From: Allium sativum
Taxonomy: Eukaryota; Streptophyta; Magnoliopsida; Asparagales; Amaryllidaceae
Direction of reading: 5' to 3'
Length of the DNA stretch: 64,000 nt
NCBI GenBank assembly: GCA_030737875.1
Contig: CM060922.1
Location: 760,751,603-760,815,602, forward strand
A program made the position numbers and the translations under genes. The notes beneath the pieces are model-generated. The model saw nothing but the letters and a program-made list of their open reading frames with translations, had not been told where the DNA came from and searched no databases. Below are positions 21,397 to 32,044 of the stretch, piece by piece. Every line of letters begins with the position of its first letter. The first letter of the stretch is position 1.

Positions 21397-24300
21397 TGTA
21401 ACAACCCGGAATTTGGGGCCAATTTAAAATTTTCATTTTAGAGATTTTAAAGGTTTTTAAACAGTTGAAATGAATTATTTTAAATAAAAATGACTAGAAA
21501 TTTATTTTGATTGGACTTAGTACGAATATATTTGATTTAATTATAAAAGGAATTAGAAAAAGGACGGTAGTTGAAAAGTCAAACCTGAACTTTGACTGAC
21601 TACACAGAATGCAGAATAAACTGGATTTTGGTGAACCGAAAAATATTTAAATCTGTTAATGAATATCTTTCTAACGAATCGAAAAAATTGAAGTTTCATA
21701 GCGGGAATCAAAAGTTATGGCCAAATGAATTTTCAGAAAGGTCGATATAGAGAATATATCGCCCTTGAAAATAGACATTTTGCATACGACCTCGGAATTC
21801 GACGAAACCACTTTTGTCGAATCCGGGATGTCAAATTATTGCTAGAATTCAAATTTCATAATTTTTGAAGTTAATATGCGAGCGTGGCAAAGGAAAATGT
21901 GTTTTGGTCAATTACAGTTAAATTGGATCGACCAGAAAATGGCCATTTTTCAAACGATCTCAGAATTCGATGAAATTTGTTTTGTTAAGACCACATCGTC
22001 AAAACATAGCCAAAAATATTTTTTTCGGATTTTTCTAAGTTCGTATGTGACCCCGGTAAAATTAGAAAGTACGTTCGAATTAAAAATAAGAGATTTATTT
22101 TAAAAATAATAGAAACATGCTTTTAACTTCAGAATTGGACTTCGGCAATAGCGCCACTGCGTTCAGAAGGCGTCAAAACCTATTGTTCGACAGTCGTTGA
22201 GTGCGAATCGGAGTTCGGACGAAAAATCCCTATTTACATTGAAAATCAAAGAATTACATTTTATATGTAATAAGAATGTTAATTTGCATTGTAAATAAAA
22301 GAATTACATTTTATATGTAATAAGAATGTTAATTTACATTGTAAATAAAAAAAATTACATTTTATATGTAATAAGAATGTTAATTTACATTGTAAATTAA
22401 GAATGCATTTTTATATGTAATTAGAAAAATGAAGTTACATTGTAAATTAAGAATGCATTTATATATGTAATTAAGAAGAGAACCTACATGTAAATTTAAA
22501 AGTACATTTTTAATGTAATCAAAGGATAGGATTTTATATAGTAAATTAAAGGACAAAATTTGACATGTGATGTTTATTACCATTTTCATTATAAAATAAG
22601 AATTACATTTCTTTATGTAATTAGAAAAGGTGAATTTGCATTGCAAATAAAGAATTACATTCTTTTTAATGTAATTAGAAAGAGAATTTACACCGTATAA
22701 AATTTACATTATTTTTAATGTGATTAAGACATGATTTACACCGTATGAAATTTACATTTATTTTTAATGTAAATTAAGACATGATTTATACTGTATGAAA
22801 ATTAACATTTTTATTAATGTAAATAAAAATAGGAATTTTCACCGCATGAAAATTACATTATTTTTAATGTGATTAAAATATGAATTTACCCCGTATGGAT
22901 TTTTTTTTACATTTTTCTATGTAATTAGAATAGAAGTTTGCATCGTATTATAAAAACTACATTTTTATATATAAGTAAAACATGAATTTCCATCGTATGA
23001 TAAAAATTACATTTTATATGTAACATATGATGAGATTTACATTGTAATTAAAAATTACATTTTATAATGTAGATAAGAAGTAGAGTTTGCATTGTAATAA
23101 AAAAATTACATTTTTATAATGTAAATAGGAAGTAGAATTTGCGTTGTAATTAAATTTACATTTTTATATGTAAATTTAGAACAGGATTCACACTGCAAAT
23201 ATAAGTTACATTTTTATTATGTAATTAAGATTAGAATTTACATTGAAATTAAATTTACATTTTTAAAAGTAGGATTTTGCAATGTATCAAAATTTACATT
23301 TTTACATGTAAATAGAAAATAGGAATTTACATAGGAATTAAATTTACATTTTTTACATATAAATGAAAAGGATGGAATTTACATTTTTAATGTAAATCAA
23401 GAATGAATTTAGGATGTTGTAATATTATCTTCATTTTCAAATGAATTAAAATTTAATGAGGATCGGTAGTTGTTTAGAGCGTTGTTTAAATCAAACGACG
23501 TTATTACGATTAAACGATTGTATTTATATATATAAATATAATTAAAATTAAACGAATGGAGCGCGGTAGTTCGCGTTTTGAAATCGTACCTTTAAACGAC
23601 TATACCAAAAGATCTGACCGTCGGATTTTCTTGAAACTGAAACCGTTAGGATCGTCTTGGAAAAATCTTTCCAACGACATATATTACGTTAAGGTTCAAC
23701 GGTTAGATTCTGAGAAATGTAAAAATCAAAATTAGTTGAATGCAGCGCCATAGTCGCCCATTGACTCAAGGCGTCGCTATATAAAATTTAATTATTTTAA
23801 ATAATTAAAATAGGGATGAATCGTTAATAAAAATATTATTAACGAATAAGAAGGATTTTCAATATATATATATACGAGGATTATTTGGAAAGCTGAGTCA
23901 TTCTCATTCCAAAAAAATCAAAAGACGTTAATTGAAGTATGAAGACGGCGTATGAAGACCGTAAATCTTCCCTCGAATGGACAACGATCAAGATCCTGAA
24001 TTGACTTGCTCCCAATTCAAGAGTCATGATCATTGCCCAGACGTAAGTGTTGATTTCACGGATTTGGTTTTCGCTCAGACCCAGAGAATAAGCTAATAAA
24101 TGGATTGTGTGTCTGACATCGTACTCCATTAAATATCATGTTATTAATTTTCTGTCGAATGTATGAATGTTTGGTGGCGGAGAATTTATTCTCTTGCTTA
24201 ACACCCTTTCATATACTTCAATAGAGGATTGGCAGTGCGATATGGAGTGACAATGTGGCATACTAAGATGCAATGATCAAGGTTTCTTGTTGAAAAGCAG

Positions 24301-25563
24301 AACCTCGTGGTGACGATCAAAGCACAACTTGAATAATCATAGCTTTGTGTATTACATAGCTTCACGAGCCTCACAACCCGGTGGAGTCTAAAACGGGAGA
24401 AGGGAACACAGGGAGAGAAGCACATTTCTTTCTAGATAGAAGTAGTGTCGGTGCTTAAACCGACTGATATTTTACTTATGTGGATGATGGAATGAGGCGC
24501 CTCGGATGGTAGGTCCTATAGGATCGGGAAACGTGTGTTCAGGAATTGCCAATCCACGAAGCTGTATGTGTGGACCGGCCCAACAGCTATCCAAGGGTTC
24601 ACTGCGGGGGATCCTGGGGCATTAGCTAGAGTGTCTCGAATCGGTAAGGAGCTCCTCACTAGCCTTGACTCATGATGGAACCAAAAATCCAAATACGACC
24701 CTACGAATTTGATTGTATTACTAGTAAGGAAGCATAGTATTCTGGTATTTATGTGTCCTAGGATTGATAAATTTATTTTGAAATGTCTTCATATACACTA
24801 ATAATAATATTAAACTCGTATTTACCGTATTTAGCATGTTTAATCACCATAAGGTAAAACCCTATCCTCTGGTTTGTGTTGCATTATGTGATGGGACCTG
24901 GGTCTTATGGTGATTCCATTTTTCTCAAAAGCATAACGTTATTTTACGATTCACTTATTATTTATTCTGACACTTTAAATTATGCACGGCAATCCATTGG
25001 AGTAAACCCGTTCCGCGTTAGCGGCGTGGTCCTTGGATTTGCCTTATTACTAGTAGTTAAATTAGTTAAGAATTATCACACCAGTCCCACGACTGACCCG
25101 TTGTTTGTTTCCACCTTTTTGCAAACTCGGGTGCCCTCCTTTCTACACGGGCAGCCAAGTAAACAGGTTCATTCTTTGCTTGGAGTCTTTTCTTTGGAGC
25201 TGCTTATTATCTTTCTTGGATTTGCTTTCGTGGAGAGGTGATGACTTGGAGCTTGAAGACATCTATCATTTGCTACTATTGCATTTTTCTCTTTTTAATT
25301 CCAGACATCAAACTTGTTTCATTTCACGTTGTTTAAGTTGGAGTTGGAACTTATTTCATTTTCTGCAAACTTGATGTAATAATTTAGAATTCTGTGACTG
25401 TGGACTTTCTGTGGTTGATGACATTATATTTTCGCTGCTATGATGTTGTTACTATATGAATTTCCTATGCTATGTTGTATCTGTGATCTGTATTATTGTA
25501 TTTATGTTGTATTCCAAATGATTATTCCTTACTTTCATCCCATGGAAGTTTGGGGTCATCACA
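21397..25563 (+). repeat. LTR-A of the family-3 dimer (4.17 kb, promoter deleted)
   Basis: It runs from TGTAACAACCCGG to GGTCATCACA. Compared with LTR-B it lacks a 1070-bp block (31043-32112 of LTR-B) and one 50-bp repeat unit. The junction is at 22235/22236, at a shared TTT. The missing block holds the TATA box and the GC-rich start region, so this LTR should not drive transcription. Confidence 0.93.
22236..23410 (+). repeat. TTACAT/ATGTAA dyad array in LTR-A
   Basis: Dozens of short dyads of the form TTACAT-n-ATGTAA and TTTACATTGTAAA recur every 40-50 bases. The first units are an exact 50-bp tandem; later ones are degenerate. Confidence 0.9.
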
Positions 25564-25565
25564 GT

Positions 25566-25577
25566 TGGTATCAGAGC
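25566..25577 (+). other. Primer binding site, internal copy 1
   Basis: TGGTATCAGAGC, the exact complement of the plant initiator tRNA-Met 3' end, lies two bases after LTR-A. Confidence 0.93.
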
Positions 25578-25787
25578 TTTGGTTAAACATAGCTTTGGAA
25601 TATAACATATTTATAATAATTCGTTTACATAGAATCACAATATTCTATGGCGAACATTTCATGTGAATACATAATAGTCAGTCATTCTATCATCATCTTT
25701 TCATCCGTCCTTTTATCTTTATCATTTCTTCAAATCACCATTATAGTTGTTCTGACTCTTTCCTTGATCGTACAGAACTAACTAGAA

Positions 25788-27178
25788 ATAAGTACCGCTG
25801 CCGCTAGAGCCGCTAGAGCTAGAGCAAGGAGGCAAAATATTGCTGAAATTGAGGAGGTCACAGTTCAACAGCCACCACCACCGCAGCCCTTTGATTTGGA
25901 TAAGGTGGCGAAGAAGTTCAAAAACCTGGGAGGAGTTCCATTCAAGGGTACTGAAACTATGACACAAGCTCAAGCTTGGCTGAGGAACTGCGATTTTTTT
26001 TTTGGAGGATTGGAGCTGGAGGATCAGAGGAAAAGATTAGTGGCTTCATGGCTGCTACAGGAGGAAGCTCAAAACTGGTGGGACACAGTCACGATTGGAG
26101 GGACTGCAGATAATATGACTTGGACAAGGTTTAAGGGCTTTTCAATGACAAATACATTCCAAGGCAGGAGGTAGAAAGACTGCATGATGAGTTCGCCAAT
26201 CTGAAGCAAGGCGACAAGACCATCTCAGAATATGTACGAAGATTTGTAGACCTCTCCCGCTATGTCCCTGAATTGATTCAGGATGACTTTCAGAAGAACA
26301 AGAGGTTCATAAATGGGCTTGCGAGAAAATATATTGATAGAGTCACTGCCCAAATCGACCTTTCTTTCAATAGGCTTGTGGAGTTTGCTTATCGATATGA
26401 GGAGAATGATAAGAAGAATTCCCAACAAGACAGAGAAAGGAGCTTAGCCAACAATAAAAGGAAACAATCCGAGAAGAAGACTGAAGGAAGCAGTTCAGGA
26501 GCTGCTAAGACCTATGATAAGTCAAAGGTGCAATGCTACAACTGCCTGAATTTTGGACACTACAGCAAGGACTGCAGAAATCCAAAGAAGGCCCGAAGCG
26601 ACGACACCAAGGAATGCTATAAATGCCACAAGAAGGGTCATATCAAGCCTAATTGCCCGCTGTTGAAAGGAGCGCAGATTGCACATGTGTATGAGGGGGC
26701 AAGTGCACCATCTTCTTCCGCCCCTACTTCTTCCGAAGGAGCAGGTAAGCCTGATGTTTTAGATGGTACCATTTCTGTTAAAAACATTCATGTTACTGCT
26801 TTGTTTGATACGGGTGCATCAAGAAATTTTATTTCTAGTAACACGGTCCAGAAATTGAAACTAAAACAAAGAAGCCTTAAAGAGCTGATTAATATTCATA
26901 ATCATGTAGGAGGTTCTATCGTCCTTGATTTGTACTGTCGGGTGCCTATTTCCTACTCCTACTTTCAGTTTCCTTTTGACTTGACCATAATGAATTTTTC
27001 CGAGTTTGATATCATCCTCGGTCTTGATTGGCTAACTAAATATGACGCCGAAGTGCTATGTTCAGAAAGAGTGGTGAAGGTGAAAACAGGATTCGGAAAT
27101 ACTGTTACTATACCTTGCCATGGTCCAAAATCTGATAGGAAGGCATTTTGGTCTTCCCTCGAAGTCCCGTTTCTTTAG
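25788..27178 (+). pseudogene. gag: Gag-protease of family-3 internal copy 1, frameshifted
   Basis: The coding sequence opens with ATA AGT ACC (I-S-T-A-A-A-R) where an ATG is expected; the second copy has the same ATA. The capsid domain (VAKKFKNLGGVPFKGTE, QNWWD) is intact up to about 26135, where loss of one A in AAGGAGC shifts the frame to a stop at 26172-26174. The correct frame resumes and is open to 27178. It contains zinc knuckles CYNC..GHYSKDC and CYKC..GHIKPNC and the protease motif DTGAS. A local change near 25990 has turned CKKIFGG into CDFFFGG. The frame ends shortly after pol opens in another frame. Confidence 0.88.
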
Positions 27179-30093
27179 AAAAGATCCCCGTGGTCAAAAA
27201 TTACGCGGACGTATTTGAAGAAGTAGGCAATTTACCGCCGCGAAGAGAAATTGATTTCAGAATTGATCTTGTTCCAGATGCTAGGCCTGTAGTCCATGCT
27301 ATTAGAAGGATGACTCCCAAAGAAAAAGAAGAGTTGAAAAACCAAACAAAACAGCTTTTATGGAAAGGACTCATCCGACCTAGCTTTTCTAATTGGGGTG
27401 CAGCTGTGGTGTTTGTCCCCAAATCCGACGGTACTCTAAGACTCTGTGTTGATTACCGCGATCTTAACAAGCAAACATTGAAGAACAAATACCCCTTGCC
27501 TCGCATAGATGATTTAATGGACCAATTGAATGGAGCCAAGGTGTTTTTGAAGATGGACCTAGCCACAGGTTTCCATCAACTCCGCATAGCCGAAGAATGC
27601 ATACCTTTGACCGCCTTCAGAGGTCCCGACATATTCTACGAATGGTTAGTGATGCCGTTCGGCCTATGCAATGCTCCATCCTACTTTGTTGACTTGATGA
27701 ATAGGATTTTCCGTGAGGTCCTAAATAAATTCGTCCTAGTCTTCATTGATGATATTCTAATCTATTCTAAAACTAAGGAGGAGCATGAAGGGCATTTAAG
27801 GGAAGTGTTGGAGATTCTGCGAAGAAACGTTTTAAAAGCAAAGTTTTCCAAATGCACATTTTGGCAAGAGGAAGTAAAATTCTTGGGCCATGTTGTGTCA
27901 AAAGAAGGGAATGCTGTTGACCCAAGTAAAATTACCGCCATTCGAGATTGGAAGCAGCCCAGTACACCCACTGAAGTAAGAAGCTTCCTAGGATTGGCTG
28001 GGTATTACAGGAAATTTGTCAAAGACTTCGCCAAGCTGTCTGGCCCATTAACAAAGCTCACCAAGAAGCATACCAAGTTCAATTGGACATCGGATTGTGA
28101 GGAGGCATTCCAAAAGCTAAAAGTGAGTTTGACCACTGCACCCGTACTAACCATCATCGATGGCAACCAAGATTTAAAAGTCTATACCGATGCTTCTCAA
28201 AGTGGTGGTCTTGGTGCGGTACTGATGCAAAGAGGCAAAGTTGTTGCATATGCGAGTCATCAATTAAAGCCGCATGAGAAAAATTATCGTGTCCACGACT
28301 TAGAGTTGTTGGCCGTAGTCTTTGCTTTAAAAATTTGGAGACATTATCTTTTAGGCGAAAAATTTGAATTATTCACAGACCATCAATCTTTGAAATATCT
28401 CTTCGATCAAAAGGATCTGAATTTAAGGCAGCAACGATGGCTAGAATTTCTGGCGGCATACGATCTTGACATCTTATATATTCCGGGAAAAGCCAATGTT
28501 GTGGCGGACGCGCTCAGTAGAAAGGACGTCGTTGTCGCAAGCCTCATCATTACCCCTTCCTTGATTGATAAAATTTCTGCTCTTCAAAAGGATGATAAAT
28601 TCATTCAGATAATGATTAAGAGAATTGAAGCAGGTGAAAACACGAACTTCCAAATAAATGGCAAGGAAATTCTTAGATTTCAAGGGTGGATTTGTGTTCC
28701 ATATATCAAAGACCTCATTAGGGAAGTTTTGGATGAGGGTCACAAATCAAAGCTTTGCATCCATCCCGGTGTGAGCAAGATGTATCAAGACTTAAAGCGC
28801 ACATTTTGGTGGAGATCTATGAAGAGGGATATATCCATTTATGTGAGTAGATGTCCTACATGCCAACAAGTAAAAAGTGATCAACAAAAGCTTGCGGCGT
28901 TGTTGCAACCATTGGAAGTTCCAGATTGGAAGTGGGACCAAATCTCCATGGATGTTATAGATGGTCTGCCTCGTACTAGGAAAGGAAATGACAACATATG
29001 GGTGATCGTGGATCGCTTCACAAAGTCCGCTCATTTCACACCTGTATTGTCCAATAGAACTGCTCAAAGTCTGGCGCAAATCTATTTCAAAGAAATCGTC
29101 AGGCTACATGGGTAATAAAACTAAATCTTTCCTTTTCATCATAATCTGAATGAAAATTTTCATTTTCAAATTAAATAATAATCTTTTGTTTTAAACAGAG
29201 TTCCTAGTAGCATTGTTAGCGACCGTGATCCTATCTTTGCTAGCAAATTTTGGGAAGCATTCCAAAATGAGTTGGGAACAAAATTAAATCTTAGTACCCC
29301 ATATCACCCTCAGACTGACGACCAAACTGAGCGGGTGAATCGCGTTCTTGAAGATCTATTGCGAGCTTGCATACTCGATTTTGGAGGTTCTTGGGAGGAT
29401 CACTTGCATTTAGTCGAATTCTCATATAATAATAGCTATCAAGCAAGTTTGAAAATGTCTCCATTTGAAGCCTTATATGGTAGGCAATGTAGATCGCCAG
29501 CGTGTTGGGTTGAAAAAGGAAATCGGCTTGTATTGGGTCCAGACATGGTCCGAGAAGCTTCAGACAAAGTTGATTTTATTAAGAAGCGATTATTGGCTGC
29601 CCAAAGTAGACAAAAGAGCTATGCAGATGTAAGAAGAAGAGAGTTGGCTTTTGAAGTGGGTGACTATGTCTATTTGAAAGTTGCTCCAATGCGAGGTGTA
29701 ATCTGTTTTGGAAAGACAGGGAAATTAGCACCTAAATTCATTGGCCCCTTCCCTATTCTTGAAAAGATTGGCACCCTAGCCTACAGAATTCAGATGCCCG
29801 ACTGGTTGCCTGGAGTGCAAGATGTATTCCATGTATCTCAACTTCGAAGGCATGTCCATGATCCAGATCTAGTTGTGGGGGAAGCTGCACAGCAAGATTT
29901 GGAGATTACCCCAAGCCTTGCAGTGAGAAGGGAACTGCTGAAAATTATTGGCAAAGAGACTAGAGTGCTGAGAAATAAAAGAATCAACCTAGTCAAAGTG
30001 CAATGGAGCGGTGATCCTAGAGACTGTACTTGGGAGACAGAAGACAGTATCAAGAAGGCTTATCCCAAATGCAGAGTGGATATCTCCGATTAG
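27148..30093 (+). CDS. pol: Pol of family-3 copy 1: RT, RNase H, integrase, with one intron
   Basis: The frame 27148-29115 covers reverse transcriptase (IDD at 200-202), RNase H (YTDAS, ADALSR) and the integrase HHCC site (from H532) with the first catalytic aspartate D602 (MDVIDG). It ends RLHG just inside a GT-AG intron at 29112-29198. Joining CATGG to AGTTCC rebuilds [12 protein letters not shown], and the frame runs to TAG 30091-30093 through QTDDQTERV and the tail CTWETED. The other two families have the same HG(I/V)P peptide uninterrupted. The first ATG is only a convenient marker; the natural start should come from gag by fusion or frameshift. Apart from the intron no lesion is visible. 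Confidence 0.9.
29112..29198 (+). other. 87-bp GT-AG intron in integrase, copy 1
   Basis: It starts GGTAATAAAAC and ends TTTTGTTTTAAACAG, with high A+T and a T-rich 3' end, as in plant introns. Removing it restores the integrase frame exactly (phase 2, inside the glycine codon of LHGVP). If it is retained, TAA at 29113-29115 ends translation before the second and third catalytic acids. The second copy has the same intron with one base changed. Confidence 0.85.
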
Positions 30094-30190
30094 ATTTTAT
30101 TTTATGGTACGCTTAAAATATTTCCCATTCTCTGTGTTGGTTCCTACCCTTCTATTCTTCCCTTTTTCTTTTCGAGGACGAAAAGTTCTT

Positions 30191-30203
30191 AAGCGGGGGA
30201 GAT
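30191..30203 (+). other. Polypurine tract, copy 1
   Basis: AAGCGGGGGAGAT lies directly before TGTAACAACC of LTR-B and is the expected plus-strand primer. A pyrimidine-rich noncoding stretch of about 100 bases separates it from the pol stop. Confidence 0.85.
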
Positions 30204-31091
30204 TGTAACAACCCGGAATTTGGGGCCAATTGAAAATTTTCATTTTAGAGATTTTAAAGGTGTTTAAATAGTTGAAATGAATTATTTTAAATAAAAATGA
30301 CTAGAAATTTATTTTGATTGGGCTTAATACGAATATATTTAATTTAATTATAAAAGTAATTAGAAAAAGGACGGTAGTTGAAAAGTCAAACCTGAACTTT
30401 GATTGACTACACAGAATGCAGAATAAACCGGATTTTGGTGAAACGAAAAATATTTAAATCTGTTAATGAATATCTTTCTAACGAATCTGAAAAATCGAAG
30501 TTTCATAGCCGGAATCAAAAGTTATGGCCAAATGAATTTTCAGAAAGGTCGCTATAGAGAATATATCGCCCTTGAAAATAGACATTTTGCATACGTCCTC
30601 GGAATTCGACGAAACCACTTTTGTCGGATCCGGAATGTCAAATTATTTCTAGGTTTCAAATTTCATAATTTTTGAAGTTAATATGTGAGCGTGGCAAAGG
30701 AAAATGTGTTTTGGTCAATTACAGTTAAATTGGATCGACCAGAAAATGGCCATTTTTCAAACGATCTCAGAATTCGACAAAATTTGTTTTGTTAAAACCG
30801 TATCGTCAAAACATAGGCAAAAATAATTTTTTCGGATTTTTCTGAGTTTGTACGTGACCCCGATAAAATTAGAAAGTATGTTCGAATTAAAAATAAGAGA
30901 TTTATTTTAAAAATAATAGAAACATGCTTTTAACTTCAGAATTGGACTTCGGCAATAGCGCCACAGCGTTCAGAAGGCATCAAAACCTATTGTTCGACAG
31001 TCGTTGAGCGCGAATCAGAGTTCAGACGAAAAATCCCTATTTTCGGGAATTAATTAAAATAAAAAAATAGAAAATACGGCCCAAATACGTG

Positions 31092-31099
31092 TATAAATA
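31092..31099 (+). promoter_or_regulatory. TATA box of LTR-B
   Basis: TATAAATA in GTGTATAAATACACGC is followed by a GC-rich block (31120-31440) typical of a transcription start and leader. LTR-C has the same box at 41031-41038, and LTR-A has lost it. Confidence 0.7.
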
Positions 31100-31475
31100 C
31101 ACGCTACAGTACCTTTCTTCCCCGATGCTTTTCACACCGCCAAACCCATTACTCATCAAAATTTCATCCACCGATTTCTCCCTCCTCACTCAATTTCAGA
31201 ACTCGTCGTAGTACAACTTTTCGAAGAGTTTCTCGTGCTCTTTGAATCCATACCAAATTCAGCACCCCTCGTTGCCCGTAGCCGCCGCCCCGACCACCTG
31301 AAACCGGCGCCGTTCGCACCAAACCGGGCCCACCAGTAGCCGCCGCACCCCACCCCCTTCCCGGCGCCGATCCCCCTCTCGTAGCCCTTCGACCTCCAAC
31401 AAACCGTTCCTGAAACTATCAACTACAGCCCGCGAATTCTCGAATCAAAGTTTTGAACAAACTGAAAATTTTAAG

Positions 31476-31577
31476 GTATGAATAACTCAGATTTGCGACG
31501 CTTTTAAATGTCACAGTGACAGTTGTTAAAAGTGTTTTCTAATTTATACATATGAACTTCAAATTGAAATCTTTCAG
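31476..31577 (+). other. Possible 102-bp leader intron in LTR-B
   Basis: AAG|GTATGAAT at 31476 and ATCTTTCAG at 31577 look like a donor and acceptor about 380 bases downstream of the TATA box. LTR-C keeps both (41415-41516). The minus-strand LTR has AAG|GTAAGCG at the comparable place (about 14200). This rests on motif matching only. Confidence 0.35.
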
Positions 31578-32044
31578 ATCCGAAACCGCCGTACCTTTGA
31601 ACACGAGATCTGATCGAGTGTGAACCTTCATTTCAAATCCAAGCAAAGTGATAATATATTTTTAATTAAATTTAATTAATTTAATTATTATTCTTGCGTT
31701 ATGTGAAGTTTGAATGGCAAATATAAATAAATCTGCGATGGATGTTATTCTAAGTTATGGATATGAATTGTTTGTGATGTTGTGATATTAGATCTGAAAA
31801 TTTAAATACTAGATCTGAGTTTGGTGATTTATTAGGACCATTAATTTGTTAATCTTGTCTATCATGTTTTGTTAATATTCACGAAACACCCGCTGTTGTT
31901 CTTAGAATTTAACTAGAACTCTCAACTCGAGATTAACTTTATGTTATTAACTCAATTTGATCCCTTTTATTATTTAAAGCATTGTTTGTGGTTGGATTAG
32001 ACATGAGGTATTAGACACGAAATATTGGACATGAAATTTGGTTA

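Noticed and set aside
22380..22646. Minus-strand open frames in the dyad arrays (also 32288-32572 and 42220-42504)
   Set aside because: They are by-products of low-complexity AT repeats, biased in composition, and have no start context or domain.
23881..24425. Minus-strand frames repeated in the family-3 LTRs (twins at 33807-34351)
   Set aside because: Conservation reflects LTR identity; LTR-C lacks them, and no motif is visible.
29272..30093. Integrase C-terminal half as a separate gene starting at ATG 29272
   Set aside because: The ATG is inside the catalytic core, and the frame joins the upstream exon exactly across the GT-AG intron.
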